A stretch of DNA of 34,915 bases from Nitrospirota bacterium (GTDB taxonomy: Bacteria > Nitrospirota > Thermodesulfovibrionia > Thermodesulfovibrionales > SM23-35). Below, in pieces: positions 1 through 12,768 of the stretch (within the stretch, counting starts at the first letter, position 1; every line of letters starts with the position of its first letter). The stretch is from contig JACAEY010000011.1 in NCBI GenBank assembly GCA_013388605.1, forward strand, positions 1 through 34,915, written 5' to 3'. A program made the translations under genes and the position numbers. The notes beneath the pieces were generated by a model that was given only the letters and a program-made list of their open reading frames with translations, had not been told where the DNA came from and made no database searches.

Positions 1-107
1 AAATACTTCGTTATCGCCGATGTCAATGTCGTCTTACCATGATCAATATGCCCTATCGTCCCTACATTAATATGGGGCTTTACCCTCTCAAATTTAGCCT
101 TTGCCAT
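1..107 (-). CDS. tuf: Elongation factor Tu, N-terminal fragment (cut by window edge)
   Basis: Only the first 35 codons are in the window. Read on the minus strand they begin [20 protein letters not shown] and continue into DHGKTTLT, the P-loop of EF-Tu, which delivers aminoacyl-tRNA to the ribosome with GTP. The ATG is at 107-105. A strong Shine-Dalgarno sequence (AAGGAGGC) lies at 119-112 and overlaps the stop codon of fusA, so translation of tuf is probably coupled to fusA. The order rpsL-rpsG-fusA-tuf is the classical str operon. The rest of the gene lies beyond position 1. Confidence 0.95.
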   Translation of the reverse strand, partial: MAKAKFERVKPHINVGTIGHIDHGKTTLTSAITKY

Positions 108-117
108 CTTTGCCTCC

Positions 118-2193
118 TTATTCTCCTCTTACTTTTGCTACAATCTCTTCAGAAACACCCTTTGGAACTTCCTCATAATGTGAAAATTGCATTGTATAAG
201 TAGCTCTACCCTGTGTTATTGACCTTAAATCAGTAGCATACCCAAACATCTCTGAAAGTGGCGCCAGGGCTTTTATGACCTGCGCATTACCTCTTATTTC
301 TATATTCTGAACCTTTCCCCTACGAGAATTAATATCACCTATGACATCTCCCATAAACTCCTCTGGTGTTACAACCTCAACACTCATTATAGGTTCAATA
401 AGGACTGGTTTAGCCTTCTTCGCCGCCTCCCTGAACCCTAATGAACCTGCAATTTTGAATGCCATCTCGGAAGAATCAACCTCGTGATAGGAGCCATCAT
501 ACAACTTTACCTTTATGTCTATAACTGGATATCCTGCAAGAATCCCTCTATCTGCTGCCTCGCGTATTCCTTTTTCTACTGCAGGAATATATTCCTTAGG
601 AATGACTCCTCCAACTATTGCATTAACAAATTGAATTCCTCCACCACGTTCCAGTGGTTCCACCTCGACAAAAACATGACCATATTGTCCTCGTCCCCCA
701 GTCTGTTTTATAAACTTCCCCTCTGCCTTTGACATTGTTCTTATAGTCTCTTTATATGCAACCTGTGGTTTACCGACATTCGCACTTACCTTAAATTCTC
801 TGAGGAGTCTATCAACGATTATTTCAAGATGAAGCTCGCCCATACCTGATATAATTGTCTGCCCTGTATCCTCATTAAATGACACCTTAAATGATGGGTC
901 TTCCTGTGCAAGCTTATAAAGGGTCTGAGAAAGTTTCTCCTGATCTGCTTTTGTCTTAGGTTCTATTGCAACAGACATCACTGGCTCAGGAAATTCAATA
1001 GAACCAAGAATAATTGGATTTTTTTCATCACATAAGGTATCTCCTGTAAGAGTATTCCTAAGTCCTACGACTGCTGTAATGTCGCCAGCTGATACTTCTT
1101 TTATTTCTTCCCGCTTATTAGAGTGCATCTTCAAAAGTCTTCCAACTCTTTCCTTCGTATCCTTTGTTGAATTGTATACATAAGAACCAGATTGAAGTAC
1201 TCCTGAATAAACACGTATAAAGGTGAGTTGACCAACAAACGGGTCTGTCATAACTTTAAAGGCGAGAGCTGCAAAAGGTTCATTATCATCGGCATGCCTG
1301 ACTATCTGAGAACCATCAGATGGTGAAATTCCTTTTATAGGCGGAATATCGAGTGGTGATGGAAGATAATCAACTATTGCATCCAGAAGGAGCTGGATAC
1401 CTTTATTTCTAAAGGCAGAGCCACATAAAACAGGTGTTATCTTCCTTTGGATAGTCCCCTTTCTTATTGCCGCTTTTATTTCATCTGCATAAATCTCTTC
1501 TCCTTTAATGAATTTCTCCATGATATTTTCATCAACATCAGCTAATACTTCAAGCATCTTTTCTCTGTATTCTCTTGCTATAGGAATAAGTCTGTCTGGG
1601 ATATCTCCTTCAATATATTTAGCTCCAAGTGTCTCATCATCAAAAAATATTGCTTTCATCCTGACAAGGTCTATCGGTCCTCTAAAAGAGCCTTCAGCAC
1701 CTATCGGTATCTGCAAAGCTACAGGATTAGCACCAAGTCGTTCTATCATACTTTCTATACTCATAAAAAAATCCGCACCTACTCTGTCCATTTTGTTCAT
1801 AAAAGAAATCCTTGGAACACCATATTTGTCTGCCTGTCTCCAAACGGTCTCTGACTGAGGTTCCACGCCGGCTACGGAATCAAAAAGGGCAACAGCGCCA
1901 TCAAGAACCCTCAAACACCTTTCGACCTCAATCGTAAAATCTACATGTCCAGGGGTATCGATAATATTGATCCTATGGTCTTTCCAAAAACATGTGGTAG
2001 CAGCTGATGTAATCGTAATTCCTCTTTCCTGCTCCTGAACCATCCAATCCATAACTGCCGTGCCTTCGTCTACCTCTCCCATCTTGTATGTAACACCTGT
2101 ATAATAAAGAATCCGTTCTGTGGTCGTAGTTTTCCCTGCATCTATATGTGCCATAATGCCAATGTTGCGTGTCTTTTCTAAAGGAAATTTCAA
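118..2193 (-). CDS. fusA: Elongation factor G
   Basis: A 691-residue translational GTPase that drives ribosomal translocation. The G-domain motifs are intact: AHIDAGKT at residues 15-22, DTPGH at 79-83 and NKMD at 133-136, followed by the usual domains II to V. Length matches ordinary bacterial EF-G (about 690-700). It sits between rpsG and tuf in the str operon; the gap to rpsG is 21 bases and the downstream tuf ribosome-binding site overlaps its stop codon. Nothing suggests a paralogue such as a mitochondrial-type EF-G2. The ATG at 2193 gives a standard N-terminus ([13 protein letters not shown]). Confidence 0.98.
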   Translation of the reverse strand: MKFPLEKTRNIGIMAHIDAGKTTTTERILYYTGVTYKMGEVDEGTAVMDWMVQEQERGITITSAATTCFWKDHRINIIDTPGHVDFTIEVERCLRVLDGAVALFDSVAGVEPQSETVWRQADKYGVPRISFMNKMDRVGADFFMSIESMIERLGANPVALQIPIGAEGSFRGPIDLVRMKAIFFDDETLGAKYIEGDIPDRLIPIAREYREKMLEVLADVDENIMEKFIKGEEIYADEIKAAIRKGTIQRKITPVLCGSAFRNKGIQLLLDAIVDYLPSPLDIPPIKGISPSDGSQIVRHADDNEPFAALAFKVMTDPFVGQLTFIRVYSGVLQSGSYVYNSTKDTKERVGRLLKMHSNKREEIKEVSAGDITAVVGLRNTLTGDTLCDEKNPIILGSIEFPEPVMSVAIEPKTKADQEKLSQTLYKLAQEDPSFKVSFNEDTGQTIISGMGELHLEIIVDRLLREFKVSANVGKPQVAYKETIRTMSKAEGKFIKQTGGRGQYGHVFVEVEPLERGGGIQFVNAIVGGVIPKEYIPAVEKGIREAADRGILAGYPVIDIKVKLYDGSYHEVDSSEMAFKIAGSLGFREAAKKAKPVLIEPIMSVEVVTPEEFMGDVIGDINSRRGKVQNIEIRGNAQVIKALAPLSEMFGYATDLRSITQGRATYTMQFSHYEEVPKGVSEEIVAKVRGE

Positions 2194-2214
2194 GTATCTT
2201 CTCCCCTGTATTAT

Positions 2215-2685
2215 TTACCATCTATAATGTGCAAAAGCCTTGTTGGCTTCTGCCATCTTATGGGTATCTTCCTTTTTCTTAATAGAAGAACCCGTATTAT
2301 TGTAAGCATCCAACAATTCTCCTGCGATTTTCTCTTGCATCGTCTTTTCTGTTCTTGTTCGAGAGTAATTGATAATCCATCTAAATGCGAGAGCAATACG
2401 CCTTTGGGGTTTTACCTCAACTGGAACCTGATATGTTGCACCACCAACTCTTCTGGGTTTAACTTCAACAATGGGCTTTACATTCTCAATAGCCGTCTTA
2501 AATACCTTGAGCGGGTCGCTACCAGTTTTCTTCTTTATGATCTCGAAAGCACCATAACAAATCTTTTCTGATATTGACCTTTTACCATCTTTCATAATTG
2601 CATTAACAAACTTGCTCACGAGTTTATTGTTGTACTTTGGATCAGGCAAGATATCTCTCTTTTCCACAACCCTTCTTCTTGGCAT
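2215..2685 (-). CDS. rpsG: 30S ribosomal protein S7
   Basis: A 156-residue S7, the primary assembly protein of the 30S head that also contacts mRNA and tRNA at the E site. The N-terminus [10 protein letters not shown] and the conserved segment [17 protein letters not shown] are typical, and the length is the family standard. It lies 11 bases after the rpsL stop codon in the str operon. In E. coli, S7 represses this operon by binding the rpsL-rpsG junction; here the junction is too short for that structure, so such control is not evident. Confidence 0.98.
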   Translation of the reverse strand: MPRRRVVEKRDILPDPKYNNKLVSKFVNAIMKDGKRSISEKICYGAFEIIKKKTGSDPLKVFKTAIENVKPIVEVKPRRVGGATYQVPVEVKPQRRIALAFRWIINYSRTRTEKTMQEKIAGELLDAYNNTGSSIKKKEDTHKMAEANKAFAHYRW

Positions 2686-2696
2686 TTCATCCCTTT

Positions 2697-3068
2697 CTAC
2701 TTAGGTCTCTTAGAACCATATTTAGATCTTCCCTGTCTTCTATCCACAACTCCCATTGTATCAAGAGTTCCTCTTATTACATGATATCTAACTCCTGGAA
2801 GGTCTTTTACCCTACCGCCCCTTATCATTACAATAGAGTGTTCCTGCAGATTATGACCTACTCCTGGAATATATGAAGTAACTTCCATTCCGTTCATCAG
2901 TCTAACTCTTGCAACCTTTCTTAATGCGGAATTTGGTTTTTTGGGAGTCGTAGTATATACTCTCACACAAACTCCTCTTTGCTGAGGTGATCCCATTAGT
3001 GCTGGACTCTTTGTCTTCCTCTCAACCCTTTTACGTCCTTGTCTAACCAATTGTGCAATTGTAGGCAC
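2697..3068 (-). CDS. rpsL: 30S ribosomal protein S12
   Basis: A 123-residue S12, the decoding-centre protein of the 30S subunit. It contains the conserved [17 protein letters not shown] stretch around residues 40-55, where streptomycin-resistance changes occur in other bacteria; the lysine positions are wild type. The start codon is GTG (3068-3066), preceded by an AAAGAGG ribosome-binding site. It is the first gene of the str operon, which reads leftwards to tuf. About 530 bases without a gene lie upstream and contain the likely promoter. Confidence 0.97.
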   Translation of the reverse strand: MPTIAQLVRQGRKRVERKTKSPALMGSPQQRGVCVRVYTTTPKKPNSALRKVARVRLMNGMEVTSYIPGVGHNLQEHSIVMIRGGRVKDLPGVRYHVIRGTLDTMGVVDRRQGRSKYGSKRPK

Positions 3069-3595
3069 TTAAACCTCTTTTAGATGAATAAAATTATTTA
3101 TTTTATTTTTAATGAAAATGATAAGTTACCAGAATAATTTTTTATTTGTCAAGTATATGTATACTATTTAACTTTTTTTTTTAAAAAAATTCTTTTTATT
3201 TCTTCTTTAAAAGGTTAGTAGGATTGATAATGATTTAAAGAATATTAAATATTAACCAATAGAAGCCTACTACTAACGAATAAAATTATATAATACATAT
3301 TTATAAATTTACAACTTACAACTAAGTTCATAAGATATTCATCTAAAAAGTTCTAATTCATTGATATCCTGACGCTTTATATGCTATATTGCTTTACAAA
3401 AATAAAACCAAAGTAGAGCGCTTGTTATAGAACTTTATTGCAACCGCACCCCTTAATAACTGCGGACTAAAATTTGGTTACAGAATTGCATAATTAATTT
3501 AGGGGAAAATAAATTGATGAACTTTAATCGCCTTGTAATGTAAAATAATAAATCTAAAAATTAATTTTATATAAGAAAATAGAAAAGAGGTTGTT
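3069..3595. other. Intergenic region between divergent rpsL and aminotransferase operons
   Basis: About 527 very AT-rich bases hold no open reading frame that looks coding and no tRNA. I see the candidate rpsL promoter near 3123-3152, an inverted repeat (GTTAGTAG at 3214-3221 and CTACTAAC at 3270-3277) with a long loop, and a TGTAAAAT extended -10-like motif ending at 3546, about 50 bases before the aminotransferase start, with no clear -35. I recognise no riboswitch or ribosomal leader. Confidence 0.5.
3123..3152 (-). promoter_or_regulatory. Candidate sigma-70 promoter of the str operon
   Basis: On the minus strand a consensus TTGACA (3152-3147) is followed 18 bases later by TAACTT (3128-3123), about 55 bases upstream of the rpsL GTG. 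The -35 hexamer is perfect and the -10 is poor, so this is a candidate only; the region is very AT-rich. Confidence 0.4.
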
Positions 3596-4735
3596 ATGTT
3601 GAAGCGTTATTTACTAGCCCCTGGTCCAACGCCAGTTCCTCCGGAGGTGCTACTTGCTATGTCAGCACCTATAATTCACCACAGATCACCCGATTTTCTT
3701 CCAGTACTTGATGCTGCAAAAAAGGGTTTACAGTGGTTATACCAAACAAAAAATGATGTACTCATCCTGTGTTCATCTGGTACAGGTGGAATGGTAGGAG
3801 CAGTGAATAACTTTTTCAATCAGGGAGATAAGGTTATTGTTATAAATGGTGGTAAGTTTGGAGAACGATGGACAAAAATATGCCAATCATACGGGCTTAA
3901 AGTAGATGAAATTACAGTTGAGTGGGGTTATGCAGTAAAGCCTGAAATAATAGAAGAGAAGCTTAAAAAGGATAAGGAGATTAAAGGGGTTTTTGTACAG
4001 GCATCTGAGACATCAACAGGCGTATACCATGACATAAAAACACTTGCTTCAATAGTGAAAAAATATGAAGATACACTTTTTATCGTTGATGCTATAAGTG
4101 CCCTTGTTGCACATGATCTTAGAACTGACGAATGGGAGATAGATATAATGGTTGGAGGTTCACAGAAAGGGTTGATGCTACCGCCTGGGCTAGCCTTTGT
4201 CAGTGTTAGTGAAAAGGCATGGAAAAGGGCAGAAAAATCAAGGTTACCAAAGTTCTATTTCAATTTCAAAAAAGAACGAGAAAATCTCGCAAAGAACCAG
4301 ACAAATTTTACATCTCCCGTCACTCTTATTATCGGTCTGAATGAGAGTTTAAAGATTCTTCAGAAAGAAGGGCTTGAGAATGTATTCAAAAGGCATGAGA
4401 GACTTTCTCGTGCTACAAGGGAATCTGTCATGTCTCTCGGTTTAGAGCTTTATTCAAAAGATACGCCATCAAATGCAGTTACTGCAATTATGACACCTCC
4501 TGGAGTAGATGGACAGGCAGTTTACAAAAATCTCAGAGAAAGATATGGGATTACAGCAGCAGGAGGACAGGACAGGGCAAGAGGGAAAATATTCCGTATA
4601 GCCCATTTAGGATTCATTGATAGATTTGATGTAATAACCGCGATTGCAGCAATTGAAATGGTTTTAAAAGGAATGGGACAGCCTATAAAGCTCGGTACAG
4701 GTGTAGCTGTAGCCGAAGAACTATTAATCAGTTAA
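3596..4735 (+). CDS. Class V aminotransferase (serine/alanine-glyoxylate or phosphoserine type)
   Basis: A 379-residue PLP enzyme of the alanine-glyoxylate/serine-pyruvate aminotransferase group (fold type I, class V). It opens with LLAPGPTPVPPEV, the family signature, has the glycine-rich SSGTGGMVGAV phosphate-binding loop near residue 62, and the PLP lysine is K191 in GGSQKG. The ATG at 3596 follows an AGAGG ribosome-binding site. It lies 20 bases before serA. Because serA needs a phosphoserine aminotransferase as its next step and no SerC appears here, this enzyme may act on 3-phosphohydroxypyruvate, as reported for some archaeal class V enzymes. That role is inference; serine-glyoxylate or alanine-glyoxylate transamination is the alternative. 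Confidence 0.88.
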   Translation: MLKRYLLAPGPTPVPPEVLLAMSAPIIHHRSPDFLPVLDAAKKGLQWLYQTKNDVLILCSSGTGGMVGAVNNFFNQGDKVIVINGGKFGERWTKICQSYGLKVDEITVEWGYAVKPEIIEEKLKKDKEIKGVFVQASETSTGVYHDIKTLASIVKKYEDTLFIVDAISALVAHDLRTDEWEIDIMVGGSQKGLMLPPGLAFVSVSEKAWKRAEKSRLPKFYFNFKKERENLAKNQTNFTSPVTLIIGLNESLKILQKEGLENVFKRHERLSRATRESVMSLGLELYSKDTPSNAVTAIMTPPGVDGQAVYKNLRERYGITAAGGQDRARGKIFRIAHLGFIDRFDVITAIAAIEMVLKGMGQPIKLGTGVAVAEELLIS

Positions 4736-4755
4736 ATAACTACTCAGAGGTATAT

Positions 4756-7634
<2,879 letters not shown>

Positions 7635-7656
7635 TTCATAAATTTAATTATAATTT

Positions 7657-8349
7657 ATGCTCTCAAGACTCCTAAATCTATTATATCCTTCTAAATGCCC
7701 ATCCTGTAAAGGTTTATCTGATGTCTTCTCTCATTCACCAATCTGTTCATCCTGTTGGTCAAAAATAACAAAATATACTGGGCCTTCATGCAAGATATGT
7801 GCAAAACCATTTATATCTATGTATGCAGAAATATGCTCAGAATGTCTCAAAAAAGCGCCTCCTTTTTCTAAGGTTATCAATTACGGTCTTTATGAGGGAG
7901 TTCTTGTAGATGCAATCAACCATTTAAAATTTAATGGACTTAAAAGACTTGTTAAACCTCTTAGTAGATTATTGCTAAACTTTGATTTCCAAGGTATGGA
8001 TGGTGTAGTGCCTGTACCTTTAAGTAAGAAAAGACTGATAGAAAGGGGTTTCAATCAATCACTTCTTTTTGCACAAACCATATCGAAAGAAAAGAAACTA
8101 CCACTATTTATGGATATTTTACTCAAAGTAAAAGAAACAGCACCTCAAACATGTTTATCAGGTAAAGAAAGGCTGTCAAATCTCAAAAATGCATTCATTA
8201 TAAAGGGAAATATAAGAAACTTAAGGCTTCTTCTTGTTGATGATGTAATGACAACAGGGACAACAGTGTCAGAGTGCTCCAAACAGCTTATTAATGCTGG
8301 TGCAAAAGAGGTGGTTGTTCTTACTCTTGCAAGAGTGAGGATGGTTTGA
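7657..8349 (+). CDS. ComF-family phosphoribosyltransferase-like protein
   Basis: A 230-residue protein with two halves. Residues 14-63 hold eight cysteines in four CxxC pairs (C14/C17, C30/C33, C45/C48, C60/C63), a double-zinc-finger module. The C-terminal half is a type I phosphoribosyltransferase fold with the PRPP loop LLLVDDVMTTGTT near 190-203. ComF proteins assist uptake of single-stranded DNA in competent bacteria, but in most lineages (GntX group) the role is uncertain. It lies 22 bases after purA; no Shine-Dalgarno sequence is visible before the ATG. No other competence gene is in the window. Confidence 0.88.
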   Translation: MLSRLLNLLYPSKCPSCKGLSDVFSHSPICSSCWSKITKYTGPSCKICAKPFISMYAEICSECLKKAPPFSKVINYGLYEGVLVDAINHLKFNGLKRLVKPLSRLLLNFDFQGMDGVVPVPLSKKRLIERGFNQSLLFAQTISKEKKLPLFMDILLKVKETAPQTCLSGKERLSNLKNAFIIKGNIRNLRLLLVDDVMTTGTTVSECSKQLINAGAKEVVVLTLARVRMV

Positions 8350-8549
8350 TGTATCCAAGCATAAGACTAATCTGGTTCTATAGGTAACAATTTAAGGTAA
8401 ATCCTTCTAAAGATTATAACTCCTCGTTACACATTTTCAATTTATATTTTTCTAAATATTTCAAAGATTTAAGTATTTTGGCAAATAATTTGCTTAAGAA
8501 ATTCTTAGGTAGTTCCTTAAAGATTTTCCAGAAATTTCGGGTTTATATT

Positions 8550-9014
8550 ATGCAAAGAATAGTAGAAAAAGTTGAAAGAAGACATCTCCCTGATAGGCGT
8601 AAAAGTCCGACCCTATTAATTAGCAGATATACATTTATTGGTGGCAGAAGAAAAACAATAAGAAGATACTCAGACAGGAAAAAATATATTTTTGTTGATA
8701 TCTATAGTCCTCAATTATTGCTGATGCTTCTTTTTTTACTTATTCTTAATATAAGTGACGGTTATTTAACCCTCATATTGATCAGAGAAAATATTGCAGT
8801 TGAAGTTAACCCTATTATGTCCTTTTATTTAGAATTAGGAAATATATCATTTTTGACTGCAAAATTATTCTTTACAATATTACCACTATTTACATTCTGC
8901 ATTTGTAAAAATTTCTCTATCACAAAGGCATCTTTGTCAACTGTTATGATAATTTATATTTCTCTAATACTGTATGAGTTAAATCTAATTTTTAAATTTC
9001 TTCCTCCATTCTAA
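8550..9014 (+). CDS. DUF5658 family membrane protein
   Basis: A small protein with a basic cytoplasmic N-terminus (ERRHLPDRRKSPT, then SRYTFIGGRRKTIRR) followed by about three hydrophobic segments. The motif with an acidic residue in helix 1 (NISDGYLT), ExNPIM after it, and a later F..K in helix 2 fits the DUF5658 family, whose function is unknown. I give the ATG at 8550 (154 residues). An in-frame TTG at 8478 would add 24 residues; neither has a clear ribosome-binding site. It stands alone between comF and the PHP gene, with AT-rich gaps on both sides and no terminator that I could see. Confidence 0.7.
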   Translation: MQRIVEKVERRHLPDRRKSPTLLISRYTFIGGRRKTIRRYSDRKKYIFVDIYSPQLLLMLLFLLILNISDGYLTLILIRENIAVEVNPIMSFYLELGNISFLTAKLFFTILPLFTFCICKNFSITKASLSTVMIIYISLILYELNLIFKFLPPF

Positions 9015-9039
9015 TTCACTATTAATTCTAATAACCTTC

Positions 9040-9068
9040 TTGACAACATCTAGTGTCTTCAGTAAAAA
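9040..9068 (+). promoter_or_regulatory. Candidate promoter of the PHP-TPR gene pair
   Basis: TTGACA (9040-9045) is separated by 17 bases from TAAAAA (9063-9068), about 95 bases before the PHP gene. The -35 is a perfect match and the -10 matches at four of six positions. Confidence 0.4.
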
Positions 9069-9163
9069 CTTCATAATATTTAATGATGATTTTAAAAATA
9101 ATTTTTGTTAGAATTGTTAATCTTTAATTTTCTGATATATTATGTTTAAGAAAAGATAAATTA

Positions 9164-9820
9164 ATGATTGATCTACACACACACAGTCTCTTCAGTGATG
9201 GAGAACTCCTCCCATCCGAATTGATTAGAAGGGCTGAAATAATTGGTTATAAGGCCATAGCGATCACAGATCATGTAGATTCATCAAATATTGATTTTGT
9301 AATTCCAAGAATTGTGGATATTGTAAAAAAAATAAAGGGATTTGTTTCAATTGAGGTAATCCCTGGCGCTGAGATTACACATGTTTCTCCTGCCCTTATC
9401 TCCCAAATTGTTAAAGAAGCAAGACATTTAGGAGCAAAAATAGTAGTGGTCCACGGAGAAACTATTATAGAGCCTGTTGCAACAGGTACAAACAAAGCTG
9501 CTATAGAAGCAGATGCCGATATACTTGCCCATCCTGGTATTATCTCTATGGAAGATCTTCTTTTTGCAAAAGACAGGGGCGTTACACTCGAGATTACCTC
9601 GAGAAAGGGACATTGCCTATCAAATGGATACGTTGCAAAAGAGGCTATGAAATTCGGTGTTCCTTTATGCATAAATACAGATGCCCATAGCCCTTCAGAT
9701 TTAATAACAAAAGATATGGCTACAAAAATACTTCTTGCATCCGGAATTGATAAAAGTCGTATCGAACTGATATTTGAAAATTCAAAGTATATTATTGAAA
9801 AAATCCTTAGGAGAAATTAA
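9164..9820 (+). CDS. PHP-domain metal-dependent phosphoesterase (histidinol-phosphatase-like)
   Basis: A 218-residue protein of the PHP superfamily. Metal-ligand motifs are intact: DLHTHS (H5, H7), ITDHVD (D36, H37), a VVVHGET segment, LAHPG in the middle and NTDAHSPSDL near the end. Such proteins hydrolyse phosphoesters with a trinuclear metal centre; known substrates range from histidinol phosphate to nucleotides, so the substrate cannot be named. No histidine-pathway gene is next to it. Its stop codon overlaps the start of the next gene (TAATG), so the two are translationally coupled. Confidence 0.85.
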   Translation: MIDLHTHSLFSDGELLPSELIRRAEIIGYKAIAITDHVDSSNIDFVIPRIVDIVKKIKGFVSIEVIPGAEITHVSPALISQIVKEARHLGAKIVVVHGETIIEPVATGTNKAAIEADADILAHPGIISMEDLLFAKDRGVTLEITSRKGHCLSNGYVAKEAMKFGVPLCINTDAHSPSDLITKDMATKILLASGIDKSRIELIFENSKYIIEKILRRN

Positions 9821-10518
9821 TGCCCAAACCGATTAAAAAGAGGGTACAAAAGAAAGTTACAGATACTGAAAAAGAAGTCAAGGACAGGCTTATTAATCTG
9901 AAAGAAGCTTTTAAGCAGCGACAAAAATATATATTAAGATATATTATTTTAGGACTTTTGCTAATAATAGCTATCTCAGGCTATCTATTTTATGATTATT
10001 CCTCAGGTAAAAAAGCCTTAGCATTAGCATCTGAAGCATATAAAAGTTACTACAACATATACCAAAAACAAACTTTAAATAGAGCTGAACAATTAACAAA
10101 AGCCCTTGAGCTATTTAAAAAGTCTTACAATACAAAAAAATCTCCAGTGGTACTTCTTTATGTTGGAAATTGCTATTATGAGCTTGGTAGATATGATGAG
10201 GCTTTAAAAACACTCAAGGATTTTTTAAATATATATTCAAAAGAGGATAAACTTGTTCCACTTGCATATAAAAAGATGTCGAATATTTATTTAAAAAAGG
10301 GTGATATAAAAGAGGCTATGAAAACACTCGAAATACTTTATAATCTAAAAGGATACATATATAAAGATCTTGCTCTCATAGAATATGCAAGGCTTCTCGA
10401 AAAAGAAGGTAGAATAGAAGAGGCAAAGAAAAAATATAAAGAACTAACTGAAAAATTCTCTAATTCACCTTTTAGGTCTGAAGCAGAGTCAAAACTATTT
10501 GAAAAGAAAGAAGGCTAA
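9820..10518 (+). CDS. Single-pass membrane protein with tetratricopeptide repeats
   Basis: A 232-residue protein with a basic N-terminus, one transmembrane segment at about residues 38-58, and a region of TPR-like helices at about 100-225 (YVGNCYYELGRYDEALKTL is one repeat). The topology, a short inner-membrane anchor with TPRs probably on the periplasmic side, recalls YfgM/YbgF-type scaffold proteins, but I cannot assign a partner. The ATG overlaps the stop of the PHP gene and has an AGGAG site 6 bases ahead. It ends in a 3-base convergent overlap with mltD. Confidence 0.75.
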   Translation: MPKPIKKRVQKKVTDTEKEVKDRLINLKEAFKQRQKYILRYIILGLLLIIAISGYLFYDYSSGKKALALASEAYKSYYNIYQKQTLNRAEQLTKALELFKKSYNTKKSPVVLLYVGNCYYELGRYDEALKTLKDFLNIYSKEDKLVPLAYKKMSNIYLKKGDIKEAMKTLEILYNLKGYIYKDLALIEYARLLEKEGRIEEAKKKYKELTEKFSNSPFRSEAESKLFEKKEG

Positions 10519-11798
10519 GTCTTTTGTGAAGAATGCCTATTATTTTTCATTTTATATTTAATCGAAACCTTTTTTATCCCTCTATTTTTTATTCTTTTAT
10601 TTGAACCTCTTTTCTTCATGATGGTTTTTTTCTTTACTTTATAAGAAGCCTTTTTAACATACATTTTTTCAAAGTTATCTATTACAAATTTCTCTTTTGG
10701 AGGAATAAAAATTGCAGAACCTGCCTTAAGTGGAATTAACTTCTCCATAGAATTCAGATCGATTATAACCCGAAGTGGAATTCTAGTCTTTCTCGAAATC
10801 TTTTTGAGGGTGTCTCCCTTTTTTATATAATATATCTCTATTGAAAACCGCTCCTTTTCTGGAATCATTGATAAATTCTTTAAAAATATATCCTTTGTGC
10901 CAGCGGGTATTCTCAGGGTATACTCAGAAACATCAGGTGGCGTACACCATCTTGTGAGTTCAGGGTTTAATTCCTTTATGGTCTTTAGATCTGTATCTGC
11001 ACAATCTGCTGCAACATCAAGGTCAATTGGGTAATCAAGCGTAACTTCATCATAATCAAAAGGAGGATGGTATTCAATGTCATCGAATCCGAATTCCTTC
11101 GGACTGTTTGCTATCATACTGGCTGCTATAAATTTTGGAACATAATCTTTAGTCTCATTTCTTAAATATTTTGTATTTAGTAACGACCAGTAATCTTCGG
11201 TCTTTGTCATATTTAATGCCTTGAGTACCTTACCCTCTCCAGCATTGTAAGCTGCCATTGCAAGATTCCATGAACCAAACATCTTATATAAATCCTTAAA
11301 ATAATTTGCTGCAGCAACAGTAGATTTAATAGGATCTCTCCTTTCATCCATCCACCAGTTTATCTTTAATCCGTATTTTCTTGCAGTTGAGGCAATAAAC
11401 TGCCAGTATCCAACTGCGCGTGCAGGGGAACAGGCATTGGGACTGAACCCGCTTTCAATCAAAGGTATAAAAACAATTTCCTCTGGTATATTTTCTTTTT
11501 TTAATATATTCTTCATCAATTCAATGTATTTCCCCGACCTGCTGAGCCAGAGTGAAAATTTCTCTCTTATTTTTTCTGTAAAGAGATTAATATGTTTATT
11601 AACAGCTTTAATGGCAATTTCATTAGAATTATAATCTGAGATTATTTCAGGCGTGCCTATTTTTTCTTCGGGTGGTAAGGAAATTTTTATTTGCTCAAAC
11701 TGCTCAGATGAATTATCAGCGTTAAAACCTGATGCGTAAGCAGTAAAAACAAACAATAAAATAAAAGTCCGTATGATTAACAGAATAAATTTAATCAT
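10515..11798 (-). CDS. MltD-like membrane-bound lytic murein transglycosylase with LysM domain
   Basis: A 427-residue secreted or anchored murein hydrolase. An N-terminal hydrophobic signal segment covers about residues 3-22. The SLT domain follows, with catalytic E115 in IPLIESGFSP, then ARAVGYWQF and MAAYNAGEGKV, the standard motifs of family 1 transglycosylases, which cleave glycan strands to 1,6-anhydro-MurNAc ends. One LysM peptidoglycan-binding domain is at about 323-367. The last 45 residues are a Lys/Arg-rich tail that could bind anionic cell-wall polymers. It has no lipobox, unlike E. coli MltD. The gene stands alone, and a promoter sits almost on the start codon. Confidence 0.9.
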   Translation of the reverse strand: MIKFILLIIRTFILLFVFTAYASGFNADNSSEQFEQIKISLPPEEKIGTPEIISDYNSNEIAIKAVNKHINLFTEKIREKFSLWLSRSGKYIELMKNILKKENIPEEIVFIPLIESGFSPNACSPARAVGYWQFIASTARKYGLKINWWMDERRDPIKSTVAAANYFKDLYKMFGSWNLAMAAYNAGEGKVLKALNMTKTEDYWSLLNTKYLRNETKDYVPKFIAASMIANSPKEFGFDDIEYHPPFDYDEVTLDYPIDLDVAADCADTDLKTIKELNPELTRWCTPPDVSEYTLRIPAGTKDIFLKNLSMIPEKERFSIEIYYIKKGDTLKKISRKTRIPLRVIIDLNSMEKLIPLKAGSAIFIPPKEKFVIDNFEKMYVKKASYKVKKKTIMKKRGSNKRIKNRGIKKVSIKYKMKNNRHSSQKT

Positions 11799-11807
11799 AC
11801 AGGCTAT

Positions 11808-11837
11808 TTTTTATCCTAAAAGAGAGTTTATTGTCAA
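11808..11837 (-). promoter_or_regulatory. Candidate mltD promoter very close to the start codon
   Basis: On the minus strand TTGACA (11837-11832), an 18-base spacer and TAAAAA (11813-11808). Transcription would begin near 11801, about 3 bases before the ATG at 11798, and no Shine-Dalgarno is present. Confidence 0.45.
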
Positions 11838-11874
11838 GAGAAAAATAGTAACATCACATGGATGAGTACATTTC

Positions 11875-11903
11875 TTGAAAAAAAGATGTTTTTGTGTTAA
11901 TCT
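11875..11903 (+). promoter_or_regulatory. rpsB: Candidate promoter of the rpsB-tsf-pyrH-frr operon
   Basis: TTGAAA (11875-11880), a 17-base spacer and TAATCT (11898-11903) with an upstream TG giving an extended -10. It leaves a leader of about 100 bases before rpsB that ends in a strong AGAGGAGG ribosome-binding site. I did not recognise a known S2 autoregulatory structure in it. Confidence 0.45.
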
Positions 11904-12010
11904 TTCAAACTTAATAATTATTTCTCCATAACAGGAATTTTCATATTATTTATTAAACATTAAATATTGTAAATTGGAATGGTAAAAGAAAGAGGAGGAA
12001 AAACAGGAAA

Positions 12011-12768
12011 ATGGTAGCTACTATTAAGGAACTTCTGGAAGCGGGTGTTCATTTTGGCCATCAGGTAAAAAGATGGCATCCTAAAATGAAGAAATACATA
12101 TTTGGTGAAAAGAACGGTATCTATATTATTGATCTTCAGAAGACACTGAAAGGGCTCGAAGATGCCTATAATTTCATAAAAGATGTATCATCAACTGGGG
12201 CATCTGTCCTATTTGTTGGAACGAAGAAACAGTCACAGGATGCTATTCAGGAAGAGGCAAGACGTTCAGGTGCATTTTTTGTCAATCAACGCTGGCTTGG
12301 AGGGATGCTAACAAATTTTTACACAATAAAAAAGAGTATTGAAAAACTGAAGAAGATTGAATCTATGAAAGAAGACGGTACCTTAGAACGTCTTCCGAAA
12401 AAGGAAGTTGCAGCTTTTGAAAAAGAGAGAGCAAAATTAGAAAAGAATCTACTTGGTATAAAAGATATGCCATCCACACCTGGGGCGATATATATAGTTG
12501 ATCCCAAGAAAGAAAGGATTGCTGTTGCTGAGGCAAAAAAGCTTTCTATCCCTATTGTTGCTATCGTTGATACAAACTGTGACCCCGATGAAGTGGACTA
12601 TGTAATACCTGGCAATGATGATGCTATAAGGGCAATAAAACTCATAACTTCCAAGATAGCTGATGCTGTTATTGAAGGAAGAGAGGCTTATTCTAAGGTA
12701 ATAGCAGAGGAATCAGAAAAGCTCAGGGCAGAAGAGAAGATACAACAAGAAGAAACAGAGGTAGCGGA

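Noticed and set aside
7649-7654. Perfect TATAAT just before comF
   Set aside because: It ends two bases before the ATG, so a transcript from it would begin inside the gene; probably AT-rich chance.
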